64,000 nucleotides of DNA from Ignavibacteria bacterium UBA7675 (GTDB lineage Bacteria > Bacteroidota > Ignavibacteria > Kapaibacteriales > UB7675): positions 1 to 64,000 of the forward strand of contig DLHF01000036.1 of NCBI GenBank assembly GCA_002483085.1, read 5' to 3'. Positions 17,460 to 25,753 of the stretch are shown here, one piece after another. A model generated the notes under the pieces. That model saw nothing but the letters and a program-made list of their open reading frames with translations. It had not been told where the DNA came from and did no database searches. The translations under genes and the position numbers were made by a program. Within the stretch, counting starts at the first letter, position 1, and the number at the start of each line of letters is the position of its first letter.

Positions 17460-17837
17460 TTACCGCGCTTTCAATAATGGAACATATCGCTCTCTGTACG
17501 AATACACCAAGAAAAGATTGGCTGCCGTAAGCGCAACAGCGATAGCGCTGCCACCAGGGTACAGAAAAATGTGAAAGAGCAGAATGTTGATGGTTATCGG
17601 CAGCAAAACCGCAATCGCCAATGTCATATAACGCCCGGCCAGCAGTAATACGCCCGCCACCATCTCTACAATTTTCAAAAACGGAAAAAAATATCCCGAA
17701 GAAAACAGTCCCTGCATAAAGAGCTGCGCCTTACCTTCAAAGGCAGGAGGCGGCGTAAGCTGTAAAAAAGCATTGATAGCAGAGAACAGATAAATCAGCC
17801 CCAGCAGGATTCTCACCGCCGTTGTTGCTATGTTCAT
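17460..17837 (-). CDS. DoxX-family membrane protein
   Basis: This 125-residue integral membrane protein has four predicted helices. The N-terminal helix VRILLGLIYLFSAINAFLQL and the GYFFPFLKIVEMVAGVLLLAGRY block are characteristic of the DoxX/DoxD-like family, which is linked in some organisms to quinone-dependent redox or oxidative stress complexes. ATG 17837 is preferred over the upstream start at 17891 because it begins at the first helix and has GGAG-like sequence before it. A TAnnTTTG-like element (CAAACTTA on the plus strand at 17893-17900) lies about 55 nt upstream without a clear -33 partner. It is followed directly by the araC-type gene. Confidence 0.85.
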   Translation of the reverse strand: MNIATTAVRILLGLIYLFSAINAFLQLTPPPAFEGKAQLFMQGLFSSGYFFPFLKIVEMVAGVLLLAGRYMTLAIAVLLPITINILLFHIFLYPGGSAIAVALTAANLFLVYSYRERYVPLLKAR

Positions 17838-17980
17838 GGTTCGCTCCGAATCGTTAAAGTTTGTGTTATAGCTATTTGCTGCATGCAACACACAAACTTA
17901 CCGGATACGGGGCTGCCATACCATGGAGAGAAGGAGCCGTTTGATGGACAAAAAAACCTATCTTCTGCTCAGTCTTTATA

Positions 17981-19009
17981 TCAATTGTTTGGAGCACCGG
18001 CCTGCACCCAGACTTTTATCTGCTCTACGAAGCAGCTCTGGAGCGTGCCGCCGGGAGGCATAGATTTGAACCCTGATGCGTGCGAAACAACGCCCACAAG
18101 CCTGCCATCGTCTGCTACTTTCTTCACATTTGCATAGCTCGTAAGCAGCACTCCGCCCGATGGCGCACTACCGCTGTGGCAGCCCGTGCAGTTGTTCTGA
18201 AGAATAGGCTGCACTGTGTTCGAGAATGTGACATTGCTCAGGTCGCAACCTGTCGACACAGTATCCTTCGAGCAATCGCGATTAGTAGCGCCTTCGAGAA
18301 TCCACCTGCGGATAAGAGCGATCTGATCCGACGTGAGTGCTGCACGCGGCGAAGGCGGCATGCGTTTGGAAACCCTGCTTTGAGTAATCACCTCGTACAG
18401 CTCGCTTTTTGCGGGATTATGCGCTATCACTAGACCACCCGAATTTATCGTAGACTGATAGCTTGTAAGATCGATACCTTCTTCACGTGTATAGGAATCA
18501 TGGCAACCGCTCATAGCACAATTAGAACGCAGGATGGGCAGAATATCGCGCTCGTAGCACACGGTTGTGTCTTTAGGCGTCGCCGTCGTATCGGTACCAC
18601 CACCATTACCCGTACTGTCGCCGCTTGCACTGTTGCCCGTATTCAATCCTGTAATTATTATCTGGGCATATCCCACTTTCGAGGTGTCGCTGGCGAGCAT
18701 AGCCTTGATTGTAGTGCTCATGGAGTACAGGCTGAGCTGTGCAGGAGCTGTATATTCACCCGAGGCGGAAATCTGTCCTGGCCCTGCGGCCACCGACCAC
18801 ACGAACTCTTGACTGCTATCGCCGTTGAGCGCCGCAGTAAAAAGCTGTTGTCCTGCCAGACCAAGAGCAGCAGTGGAAGGCGATACAATAATCGCCGACG
18901 AAGGCTTGCCACTGCCCACCGGAGAATTGTTCACCCCATCCTCGCACGACTGAAATAGCAGTACAATCACGATAGATGCAAGTAACAGCAAGCCTGTAAA
19001 ACTCTTCAT
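17981..19009 (-). CDS. Cytochrome c-like lipoprotein (PSCyt1-type) with Ig-like N-terminal region
   Basis: This 342-residue exported lipoprotein has a hydrophobic N-terminus ending in LFQSC (lipobox Cys near residue 22). Residues about 35-125 resemble a bacterial Ig-like domain (IIVSPSTAALGLAGQQLFTA). After a Gly/Thr linker come two repeats of the Planctomycete-type cytochrome c fold. The first (about 150-240) has CAMSGCHDS, a CX4CH spacing rather than CXXCH, with a distal MPP methionine (KRMPPSP). The second (about 250-342) has canonical CTGCHSG and KSMPPGG. It is likely an envelope electron carrier or a heme-binding component. It diverges from the sigma factor gene at 19468. Confidence 0.85.
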   Translation of the reverse strand: MKSFTGLLLLASIVIVLLFQSCEDGVNNSPVGSGKPSSAIIVSPSTAALGLAGQQLFTAALNGDSSQEFVWSVAAGPGQISASGEYTAPAQLSLYSMSTTIKAMLASDTSKVGYAQIIITGLNTGNSASGDSTGNGGGTDTTATPKDTTVCYERDILPILRSNCAMSGCHDSYTREEGIDLTSYQSTINSGGLVIAHNPAKSELYEVITQSRVSKRMPPSPRAALTSDQIALIRRWILEGATNRDCSKDTVSTGCDLSNVTFSNTVQPILQNNCTGCHSGSAPSGGVLLTSYANVKKVADDGRLVGVVSHASGFKSMPPGGTLQSCFVEQIKVWVQAGAPNN

Positions 19010-19467
19010 AGCAGCAGCCGGACAGTAGATGAATAGAAGCCACAGCAGAACCGTGTGTTGCCAACCAACCCTGTATTACATAGAATGTTACACAACACGA
19101 AAAAGCGCAGGTGAGCCAGAGCAAAAGGCACAGGCGAATAGAAGCAGTACATTCGCATCAGAACCACAGGCGTACCTACCCGCCGTGGGGAAAATGCCAA
19201 AGACGAGCGCCCACAAAGCCGCACATCAGGATAGAAGAAGACGCATATTCACGGCTGCACGGCGCTGTATAGCAATAGTCTGCGACAACTTCCTATCTTT
19301 GTATCTTTGAGCAGGGGGAATATTTCGGGTTTCTTTCGGCAGCTAACAAGAGTGTAACAAAAGATCCTGTGGGGGGTTGGTTGCAATAGAGCAGTGGGAA
19401 TACAGGACAGGAAAACTGTCCCTTGTTTTACACGCTTACAGACACACCGACACAATAGCAAGTGACT
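19010..19467. other. Divergent intergenic region between cytochrome-like and sigma factor genes
   Basis: No gene is seen in these 458 bases. A tandem TATCTTTGTATCTTTG (19294-19309) matches the Bacteroidota -7 element TAnnTTTG twice in the plus direction, about 160 nt before the sigma factor. No convincing -33 TTTG lies at the right distance upstream of either copy. Confidence 0.4.
19294..19309 (+). promoter_or_regulatory. Two overlapping -7-like elements upstream of the ECF sigma gene
   Basis: TATCTTTG occurs twice back-to-back. Each fits TAnnTTTG. The lack of a -33 box makes the promoter assignment tentative; an alternative sigma factor could be used. Confidence 0.35.
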
Positions 19468-20031
19468 ATGAAGAAGGAGACCAGGGCCGGATACGCCGGG
19501 CAGACAAACGAAGACCTGTTTGCCTTGTTCAAGCAGAACAACAACGAACAGGTATTCGACGAGCTGTACAACCGATACAACAAGCGCCTATACGCCTACT
19601 GCCTTGCGATTGTAAAGGATCGCGAAATAGCAGAGGACATGTTCCAGACAGTAATGACAAATGTGTTTCAGCGTAGAGAATCATTTACAGGCGGTAATTT
19701 TGAAGCCTGGATTTTTACGATTGCGCGCAACCTCTGTCTTAAAGCCAACAGGAACAAAAAGGCGACAACGCCCATCGAGGAAATGACCGACCTGCTGCCC
19801 GACACATCAGATGCAATGGACAGGGACGTGTTCCTCTCCGAAGCGCTGAACACAGCTCTTGGCACTCTTCCCGACGAATTTTCGCAGCCGCTGCTTCTGC
19901 GGTACTTCGGAGATTTTTCCTATGAAGAGATCGCAGAAAAAACAGGTATTTCTCTCTCGCTGGTAAAAGTACGTCTCTTTCGCGCTAAAAAGCTCCTTGC
20001 ATCCAAACTTCACAATCTTATCGCCGAGTAA
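19468..20031 (+). CDS. ECF-type RNA polymerase sigma factor
   Basis: This 187-residue sigma-70 family factor has region 2 at about residues 25-90 (YNKRLYAYCLAIVKDREIAE, MFQTVMTNVFQRR and the -10 recognition helix FEAWIFTIARNLCL). Region 4 is at about 125-180 with the HTH SYEEIAEKTGISLSLVKVRLFRAKKLL. It has no region 1 or 3, so it is an ECF factor that directs transcription of a specific regulon. GTG at 19462 is an alternative start. Its stop overlaps the ATG of the downstream membrane-anchored partner (TAATG), a classic sigma/anti-sigma coupling. Confidence 0.93.
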   Translation: MKKETRAGYAGQTNEDLFALFKQNNNEQVFDELYNRYNKRLYAYCLAIVKDREIAEDMFQTVMTNVFQRRESFTGGNFEAWIFTIARNLCLKANRNKKATTPIEEMTDLLPDTSDAMDRDVFLSEALNTALGTLPDEFSQPLLLRYFGDFSYEEIAEKTGISLSLVKVRLFRAKKLLASKLHNLIAE

Positions 20032-21017
20032 TGATGGACTATACTACTCTTGTCGAACGCCTGCTGGATGGTACGATCACGACAGCCGAACAGGCTGAAC
20101 TGGACCGTATGAGGCTCAACTCCCCGGACATCGACCGGGAGGTTCGCAGTCTTCTGGAAGTGGAGAATCTTCTCCGCCAGAAAGCTGATGACGAGGATAC
20201 GCGTTCTTTGGCATTTCGCGAGTCGGTGCGCAGCAGTCTGAAAGTATCGCTGGGTCTGTCCGCTGCCACAGCAACCGAGGCTCATGCCCCTTCGGCGGCA
20301 GTTTCGGCAGTATCCCGGGCTGGCTCCAGTTCCATGCGCCTGATGCTTGCTGCTATAGCGGTAGTAGGAGCGGGGGTTGGGTACATCCTCTTTCATAATC
20401 AAGGCGACAGCGGGCAAATGCCCCAATCTGCGCTCCCGCAGGCAGAGCAAGCTCCCATAAGCTCGCAGGACGCTTCCCCAGCAATACCAGCCCCACCACT
20501 GCAACAAACCGACAACAGCGCAACACATGCTGCATCTGCCAATAATGCACACAAAGAACACAATATTATACAGGCAGAGGAAGATACCGACCATAGGGAA
20601 CCTGCCACCGACAACACCCCGGTTCCGACAGAAGTGGAAGGAACGGTGGAAGCAGCAGGTAAAAACAAGCACTACTCGGCGCTTATCCAACAAATGTTGG
20701 AGCGGCTTGGAGAACAGGAGCAGACTTCGCGGGCTTCAGCAGCAGTTACCGCGCGGCAAGTAGCACTGCTCTACGACAAGCTCGGCGATGCCACAAGCAC
20801 ACGCCGCTACTTCGATACAGCACGCCGCTATGCACAGGAAGCATCGGTACAAGAGACAGAAGGCGAAATACTGGGCGACTACGCGCTCTTTGAGGCACGG
20901 AATGGAAATAAAACAACAGCCGAAAGTCTGGCTGCCGAAGCACTTCGTACTCTGCGGATGGCGCGGAGTGCGAAGCTCTCCACTTGGGAGTCGTCGCTGA
21001 AACAACTGGTGAAATAA
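20031..21017 (+). CDS. Putative anti-sigma factor, single-pass membrane protein
   Basis: This is a 328-residue protein. The N-terminal 70 residues are helical and acidic (ERLLDGTITTAEQAELDRMR) like an anti-sigma domain but have no HxxxCxxC zinc motif. One transmembrane segment lies at about residues 103-120 (LMLAAIAVVGAGVGYILF). A Gln/Pro/Ala-rich linker follows (125-215), then a C-terminal helical, TPR-like region (220-328). The start overlaps the sigma factor stop by one base. Together this indicates an inner-membrane anti-sigma factor with a periplasmic sensor, although family identity is inferred from position and topology rather than a recognised domain. Confidence 0.7.
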   Translation: MMDYTTLVERLLDGTITTAEQAELDRMRLNSPDIDREVRSLLEVENLLRQKADDEDTRSLAFRESVRSSLKVSLGLSAATATEAHAPSAAVSAVSRAGSSSMRLMLAAIAVVGAGVGYILFHNQGDSGQMPQSALPQAEQAPISSQDASPAIPAPPLQQTDNSATHAASANNAHKEHNIIQAEEDTDHREPATDNTPVPTEVEGTVEAAGKNKHYSALIQQMLERLGEQEQTSRASAAVTARQVALLYDKLGDATSTRRYFDTARRYAQEASVQETEGEILGDYALFEARNGNKTTAESLAAEALRTLRMARSAKLSTWESSLKQLVK

Positions 21018-21109
21018 TCAAATATATTGGAAAGCTGGTAGTGCCGGTCAACAGCAGTGCCAGCTCATCGACTCCGCTTCCCCCATCCGGCAACGCAGCA
21101 TACCCAACT

Positions 21110-22366
21110 ATGAAACCGACAATGGACAAACAGCCTGGTACAGGCAGGCGCTTCTGTGCACCAAGGCAAACAACGGCAATCACAGCGCGAATCGCGTTTT
21201 TCTTCGCTCTTTGGCTTACTGTTGTTCCCGCTGCCGTATATGCCCTGCCGCAGTTCTCTCTGCTCACAGGCAATCGCTGCCAGAACTGCCACGTGAACTT
21301 TCAGGGCAGTGGCCTGCGCAATGAATTAGGCTGGTATTCAAACAATGATGTAAGCCTCATCCCCCCTGCTTCGTTGGGATTAGAGGACTTCTATACATCT
21401 ATTGGCAAATCCAATACGCTGTTCAGCGACAACCTTACTTTCGGCTTAGATTTCCGGATGCAGCGAGCTAAATCGCATAAATCAGCCATCGCCGAAGCAA
21501 AAATTTTCCCGATGCAGGCAGCTTTGCACGCCGCTTATACAGCTACCGATTGGCTGACCCTCGAAGGCATGTACAGCTTTGGCGAGAAGCGCTACAACGG
21601 ACAAGCGCTGTTCTCAGCCTCAGCCCTTCTTCAACCCGGATTTGCCTATCCGCAACTTCGCATTGGCTTTTTTCAGCCCTCTATAGGTATGCGCTACGAC
21701 GATCATACGATGCTCATACGCCAAATTCCCGGTACAGACTACACTCCGCTTATAGCCCCGAACTACGCTGATGTCGGTACGGAAATTGCCTACGAAGGCT
21801 TGAAATGGCTTACTGTCGATGCCGGTGTCTTCCGCGCAGATAATCTGTCGGAAAACACTGTGCAAGACAAGCAAGGCACTCTCCATTCGCTCGTAGACAA
21901 AGACAACCTTTCGCGGAGCGGACGCCTCGTGTTCTGGCCACGCTTCTTTGAAAGTACGCTTAATACCTATGCCGGAGCTTCGCTGCTGGCCAATGGCAAT
22001 TTTTCGCTGGTGACTACATTTGCAGGTATCGGCTGGACCGATCATATTTCGCTACTGGCGGAGTACGCTGAATCGAACAAAACTGATATGCGAAAAACCG
22101 AAACCGTAAGCGTAGAGGTAATGTACCAAGTAGCCAGCCCCGTGCTGTTCTACGTTCGTGGAGAGCGAGGAAGGACAACGCAATACATCCCCGACGACAG
22201 CATACGCAACTACATGACGCAATGGGTCATCGGCTCGCAGATATTTCTGCTGCCGTATGTGGAGCTGCGCCCGGAATTCCGTATCGTGAGCACAGAGCAA
22301 TACCCACAAACAACGGATCAGTATAACTCAGGTAGATTTACAACACAACTGCACATTTTTTACTGA
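21110..22366 (+). CDS. Outer-membrane beta-barrel protein with an N-terminal CXXCH heme motif
   Basis: This is a 418-residue protein. A signal peptide with a basic start (about residues 1-45, ending VYALPQ) is followed at once by RCQNCHVNFQGSG, a single c-type heme attachment motif near residue 57. The remainder alternates aromatic and polar strands (LTFGLDFRMQ, WLTLEGMYSFGEKRYNG, FYVRGERG) and ends in LHIFY with a terminal aromatic, as expected for a beta-barrel inserted by BAM. ATG 21110 is chosen; the reading frame is open from 20984 but the upstream part overlaps the anti-sigma gene. It could be an electron conduit or a porin-type sensor of redox state. It is 92 nt after the anti-sigma gene, likely the same operon. 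Confidence 0.7.
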   Translation: MKPTMDKQPGTGRRFCAPRQTTAITARIAFFFALWLTVVPAAVYALPQFSLLTGNRCQNCHVNFQGSGLRNELGWYSNNDVSLIPPASLGLEDFYTSIGKSNTLFSDNLTFGLDFRMQRAKSHKSAIAEAKIFPMQAALHAAYTATDWLTLEGMYSFGEKRYNGQALFSASALLQPGFAYPQLRIGFFQPSIGMRYDDHTMLIRQIPGTDYTPLIAPNYADVGTEIAYEGLKWLTVDAGVFRADNLSENTVQDKQGTLHSLVDKDNLSRSGRLVFWPRFFESTLNTYAGASLLANGNFSLVTTFAGIGWTDHISLLAEYAESNKTDMRKTETVSVEVMYQVASPVLFYVRGERGRTTQYIPDDSIRNYMTQWVIGSQIFLLPYVELRPEFRIVSTEQYPQTTDQYNSGRFTTQLHIFY

Positions 22367-22454
22367 TGGCTGCACGAGCAGAATTTTTATGGTCATCAAG
22401 CGCCGCAGCGCAGTGCCAATACATTTTTCAGAACATCAACTATTGCAAACTTCT

Positions 22455-22727
22455 ATGAAAGCTCTACGACGCGTGGCTCTGTTGGCCACACTTTTTGTGG
22501 TAGCGCTGCTTGCGGTATGGGCAGCGCAGGGCTACAACATTTACACGAAAACAGCATATGCTGTAGCTGTCACCGACGAGCTATTCGGAACAACATCAGT
22601 AGTCTGGAAACCGGGTTTCCGTCTTGGGCTTGATCTGACGGGAGCGGGAACGGCTCTTGCGATAGCAGCAATTGCCGGCTACTGGTGGTACTCCCGACGG
22701 TCGACAAAGCACAGTGTTCACGCATAA
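22455..22727 (+). CDS. Small two-helix membrane protein in the Rieske operon
   Basis: This 90-residue protein has transmembrane segments at about residues 9-25 (LLATLFVVALLAVWAAQ) and 60-79 (GAGTALAIAAIAGYWWY) and a short extracytoplasmic loop. The family is not recognised. ATG 22455 is preferred over 22389 because the first helix starts soon after it. It lies 88 nt after the heme-motif barrel gene and 31 nt before the tandem Rieske gene, all on the same strand, so it may anchor or assemble that module. Confidence 0.6.
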   Translation: MKALRRVALLATLFVVALLAVWAAQGYNIYTKTAYAVAVTDELFGTTSVVWKPGFRLGLDLTGAGTALAIAAIAGYWWYSRRSTKHSVHA

Positions 22728-22758
22728 CTTTCCTTCTTCTCATCATCTGGATAGCACT

Positions 22759-23607
22759 ATGAACAAGAAGAATCAGCAACCGGAGCGCCGGAATTTTTTA
22801 GTGCAAGCGGCGTCGATGCTCGGCGTGGCAGTGTGCAGCACGGCACTCTCGTCGATGCTGGCAAGCTGCGATTACGATATTACCCGGCCAACCGACATCG
22901 CAAACCAGCCGGGTATTGACATTGATCTGAATGTGGAAACCAGTCTGCAAACTGTGGGCGGCTCCATTCGCAAAACATATGGCTCGTTCAACGGCGGCAG
23001 AAACATTGTTATTATCCGCACAAGCGAAACAGAATTTCTCGTGGTGACGGCTGTTTGTACCCATCAGGGCTGCGATATCAACCTGCCACAGTCGCCGGGC
23101 GCAAATCTCGTCTGCCCGTGCCACGGAGCACAGTTCTCATCTGCAACGGGTGATGTGCTGCAAGGTCCGGCCTCCACGCCGCTCAGAAAATACCCTTGGC
23201 GGCTCGACAGCGCCCGCAATGTGCTCGTGCTCAATCCCGGCGTGGGATCGACGAACCCGGAACAGCCGACAGCAGAGATAAAGATTGATATTTCAAAAGA
23301 ACCTCTGTTGCAGTCGCCGGGCGGAGCAGGGAAGCTCAATGTAGCGCCCTACAACGACAGCCGCGATATTATCATCGTCCGCCGCGCTAACAACACCTTT
23401 CTCGTTGCTACAGCCGTGTGCGCGCACCAGGGTTGCGACGTTGGCCTACCCAAATCGCCGGGCGCGAATCTCGTCTGTCCGTGCCACGGAGCACAATATT
23501 CCTCGACAGATGGCACTTGGCAGCCATCGCCCCAGACCGCAAGCGACCTGCGAACATTCGATTCATCGTTCGATACAGGAACAAATATTCTGACCATACT
23601 GATGTAA
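22759..23607 (+). CDS. Tandem-domain Rieske iron-sulfur lipoprotein
   Basis: This 282-residue protein carries two complete Rieske [2Fe-2S] domains. Domain 1 has VCTHQGCD and LVCPCHGAQFSS; domain 2 has VCAHQGCD and LVCPCHGAQYSS, so all four ligands (CxH and CxxH) are present in both. The N-terminus has a twin-arginine motif (RRNFLVQAAS) followed by a lipobox-like MLASC near residue 35, so export of the folded protein by Tat and lipidation are plausible. It lacks the long transmembrane helix of cytochrome bc1 Rieske proteins. The position after a heme-motif barrel gene suggests a periplasmic electron relay. The two domains are clearly paralogous. Confidence 0.9.
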   Translation: MNKKNQQPERRNFLVQAASMLGVAVCSTALSSMLASCDYDITRPTDIANQPGIDIDLNVETSLQTVGGSIRKTYGSFNGGRNIVIIRTSETEFLVVTAVCTHQGCDINLPQSPGANLVCPCHGAQFSSATGDVLQGPASTPLRKYPWRLDSARNVLVLNPGVGSTNPEQPTAEIKIDISKEPLLQSPGGAGKLNVAPYNDSRDIIIVRRANNTFLVATAVCAHQGCDVGLPKSPGANLVCPCHGAQYSSTDGTWQPSPQTASDLRTFDSSFDTGTNILTILM

Positions 23608-23674
23608 AAGCGAGCGGATGACGCGGCAACCCGTCTTCTTTTTTGACAATGGATATTCCGCCCAACAGCCGTTC

Positions 23675-25744
23675 TCATTTTTCCCGAATGACATCCACCC
23701 TTCGGCTGTAAAATCGTCCTTCCGGGAGATAATGCGGCAGGTCGGCATCTATGCCCATGCCAACCACGCGGCTGCGCGACATTTTCAGTAGCGAGAAAAT
23801 GGCGTCGGCACGCCGTTGCGAGAGCTTCTGGTTATAGGCTTCATCGCCTGTGGCATCAGAAAAACCAAGGACAGAAAGGCTATCATGCGGAGCGACCACA
23901 CTGCGAACAAGCCGAACAACCTCCCGGTTTTCCGGGCTGAGGTCGGCAGTGTTGAAATCGAATAAGATCAGCGAAAAGCGGTCTGTCGTGTGATGTATAA
24001 AAGAGCTATCGGCTACTCCCTGCGCTTGCTGAAAGCGGATGGCGCCCTCTCCACTGCGTGCTACTGTACCTTCGGCATCTGTCGCCGAAAATTCGTATTG
24101 TATGGGTAGGATATTGCCAGCCAGAAGGCGCGCAGCCGCAGGTGTGGAGGCAATGTCCCACTCAATCATCGGGGGAGGCGAACCTCCACCGGAAAACTCG
24201 CGGATAGGAACTCCTTCCAGAGAAATAGCCAACTGCCATGATGCCGCTCCCGCTTCGCTTACTACATCTGGATAAAAGCGCACAAGTGGCGGATCGGCAA
24301 TAATGTCGATATCGGAAATCACCACTGAAGCAAGAATGTGTTCGTCATCAGAAGCGAGCTCAACTCGTCGATTTTCCTCTACTGTTTCAGATGAATATCC
24401 TCCTGCCTCCTGTGGCACGCTGCGCCGAGTTGTTCGGATACGCCCCGGCGCAATACTCCAAGTATTCACCATATATTCTTTTACGGCTTCAGCTCTGCGG
24501 CGTGCGAGCTGCTCACCATTCTGTTCGCCTTCGCTGTAAACACCTGAAAGCGTGATACGAGCACGAGGTCGGGAGTTCATTCGAGCAGCAACAGTATCCA
24601 GCACATGGTAGTACATATCTAACATTGCATCGCCCGCCTGTGGTTTCGCCCTCTCCGTCCGGTATTTATCTGGCAAAACAGCCACTTCTTCATCGAAAAA
24701 GATATACGGGAGCAACGGCAGATAATGGCGTTTCATGTTCCCTTCTACCATAAGCGTTGTAGACTCCGTTTCCCGACCGTCCTTCTGCACAAATCGCACG
24801 TCGACTGCAGCAGCAAGAAGCGCCTGTGGTTTGGGAATTTCGCGCAGATAGGATTCTGCTATATCTACTATAAACAGCACGACATCATCGCGCTCCTGGC
24901 GCACCTCCGTATTCTTTGAGGACGTAAGCGTAAGGCGTTCCTGCCCGATCCCTTTTACAAGGATCTGCACGGTATCACGGCTGTAGATTGTATCGCGCAG
25001 TACAATAGGCGGCTGCACGACAGGAGCATACACAAGCGCAATCCCTCCCTGCACTCCGGTGCTACTCCAGTCCACATTTGGCATGAGCTCCGACAAGCCA
25101 TAGTAGCCGCGCACTTCGGGCTCTATGACAAAAGAGCTACCGAGAGGAATACTATAGCGCAATGCGGCTGTAAGAGAGAACGTAAGGTTTCGTAAATTGT
25201 CGATCTCGCCACGTATCCGGCGGTCGCCATAGACAAAAGGTAGGCTTGCAGGTTCTGTCACAGCCTGGCTTTGCGTGTAGGAATTGCTGATAGAGTAATT
25301 GAACTGGACACCTGCATTTGCAGAAAAGGACGAGGCGATGGGAATCGTGAGAGCTGGTGTGATGCAAAACGACGTCATGGACAGGTCGAGGCTATGCGTA
25401 ATAACACCGGGTGTTCCCACCCCACCAATAATAAAAAACGATGGCTCTTCGGCAGAAAATTTGCCATTCCACGCCTGCATACCGAACTCAATGCCTGCAT
25501 AGAGCCACGGCAACACTAGGCGATCTGCTTTGAGGCCGAGAAAAAGGACGGGGCCACCTGTCGCCGTAAACGGCGAAGCCGCAGGAGGAAGAGGAAGATT
25601 GGGACCCGATGAATGAAACTGCACCCCAGCTCCGCCGGAAACACCGAACATCCAAGGTACACTCTGTTCACACCGAAGAATCAGCGGCAGAAACAGGCAA
25701 AAGATTGTCAGAACAGTAATCCGTGCGAATAGAATGCAAACCAT
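23675..25744 (-). CDS. OmpA-family outer-membrane protein with two OmpA-like domains
   Basis: This 689-residue exported protein has a signal peptide (about 1-27) and a barrel-like N-terminal region (about 30-250: VLFLGLKADRLVLPWLYAGIEFG, FNYSISNSYTQ). The middle contains an OmpA-like domain at about 390-485 (ITLSGVYSEGEQNGEQLARRRAEAV, ENRRVELAS). A linker precedes a second OmpA-like domain at about 580-689 (ILFDFNTADLSPENREVVR, LGFSDATGDEAYNQKLSQRRAD, RRVDV). OmpA domains bind peptidoglycan, so the protein should tether the outer membrane to the cell wall. It starts 10 nt after the choice-of-anchor-D gene and is probably cotranscribed with it. Confidence 0.88.
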   Translation of the reverse strand: MVCILFARITVLTIFCLFLPLILRCEQSVPWMFGVSGGAGVQFHSSGPNLPLPPAASPFTATGGPVLFLGLKADRLVLPWLYAGIEFGMQAWNGKFSAEEPSFFIIGGVGTPGVITHSLDLSMTSFCITPALTIPIASSFSANAGVQFNYSISNSYTQSQAVTEPASLPFVYGDRRIRGEIDNLRNLTFSLTAALRYSIPLGSSFVIEPEVRGYYGLSELMPNVDWSSTGVQGGIALVYAPVVQPPIVLRDTIYSRDTVQILVKGIGQERLTLTSSKNTEVRQERDDVVLFIVDIAESYLREIPKPQALLAAAVDVRFVQKDGRETESTTLMVEGNMKRHYLPLLPYIFFDEEVAVLPDKYRTERAKPQAGDAMLDMYYHVLDTVAARMNSRPRARITLSGVYSEGEQNGEQLARRRAEAVKEYMVNTWSIAPGRIRTTRRSVPQEAGGYSSETVEENRRVELASDDEHILASVVISDIDIIADPPLVRFYPDVVSEAGAASWQLAISLEGVPIREFSGGGSPPPMIEWDIASTPAAARLLAGNILPIQYEFSATDAEGTVARSGEGAIRFQQAQGVADSSFIHHTTDRFSLILFDFNTADLSPENREVVRLVRSVVAPHDSLSVLGFSDATGDEAYNQKLSQRRADAIFSLLKMSRSRVVGMGIDADLPHYLPEGRFYSRRVDVIREK

Positions 25745-25753
25745 GCGGCAAAT

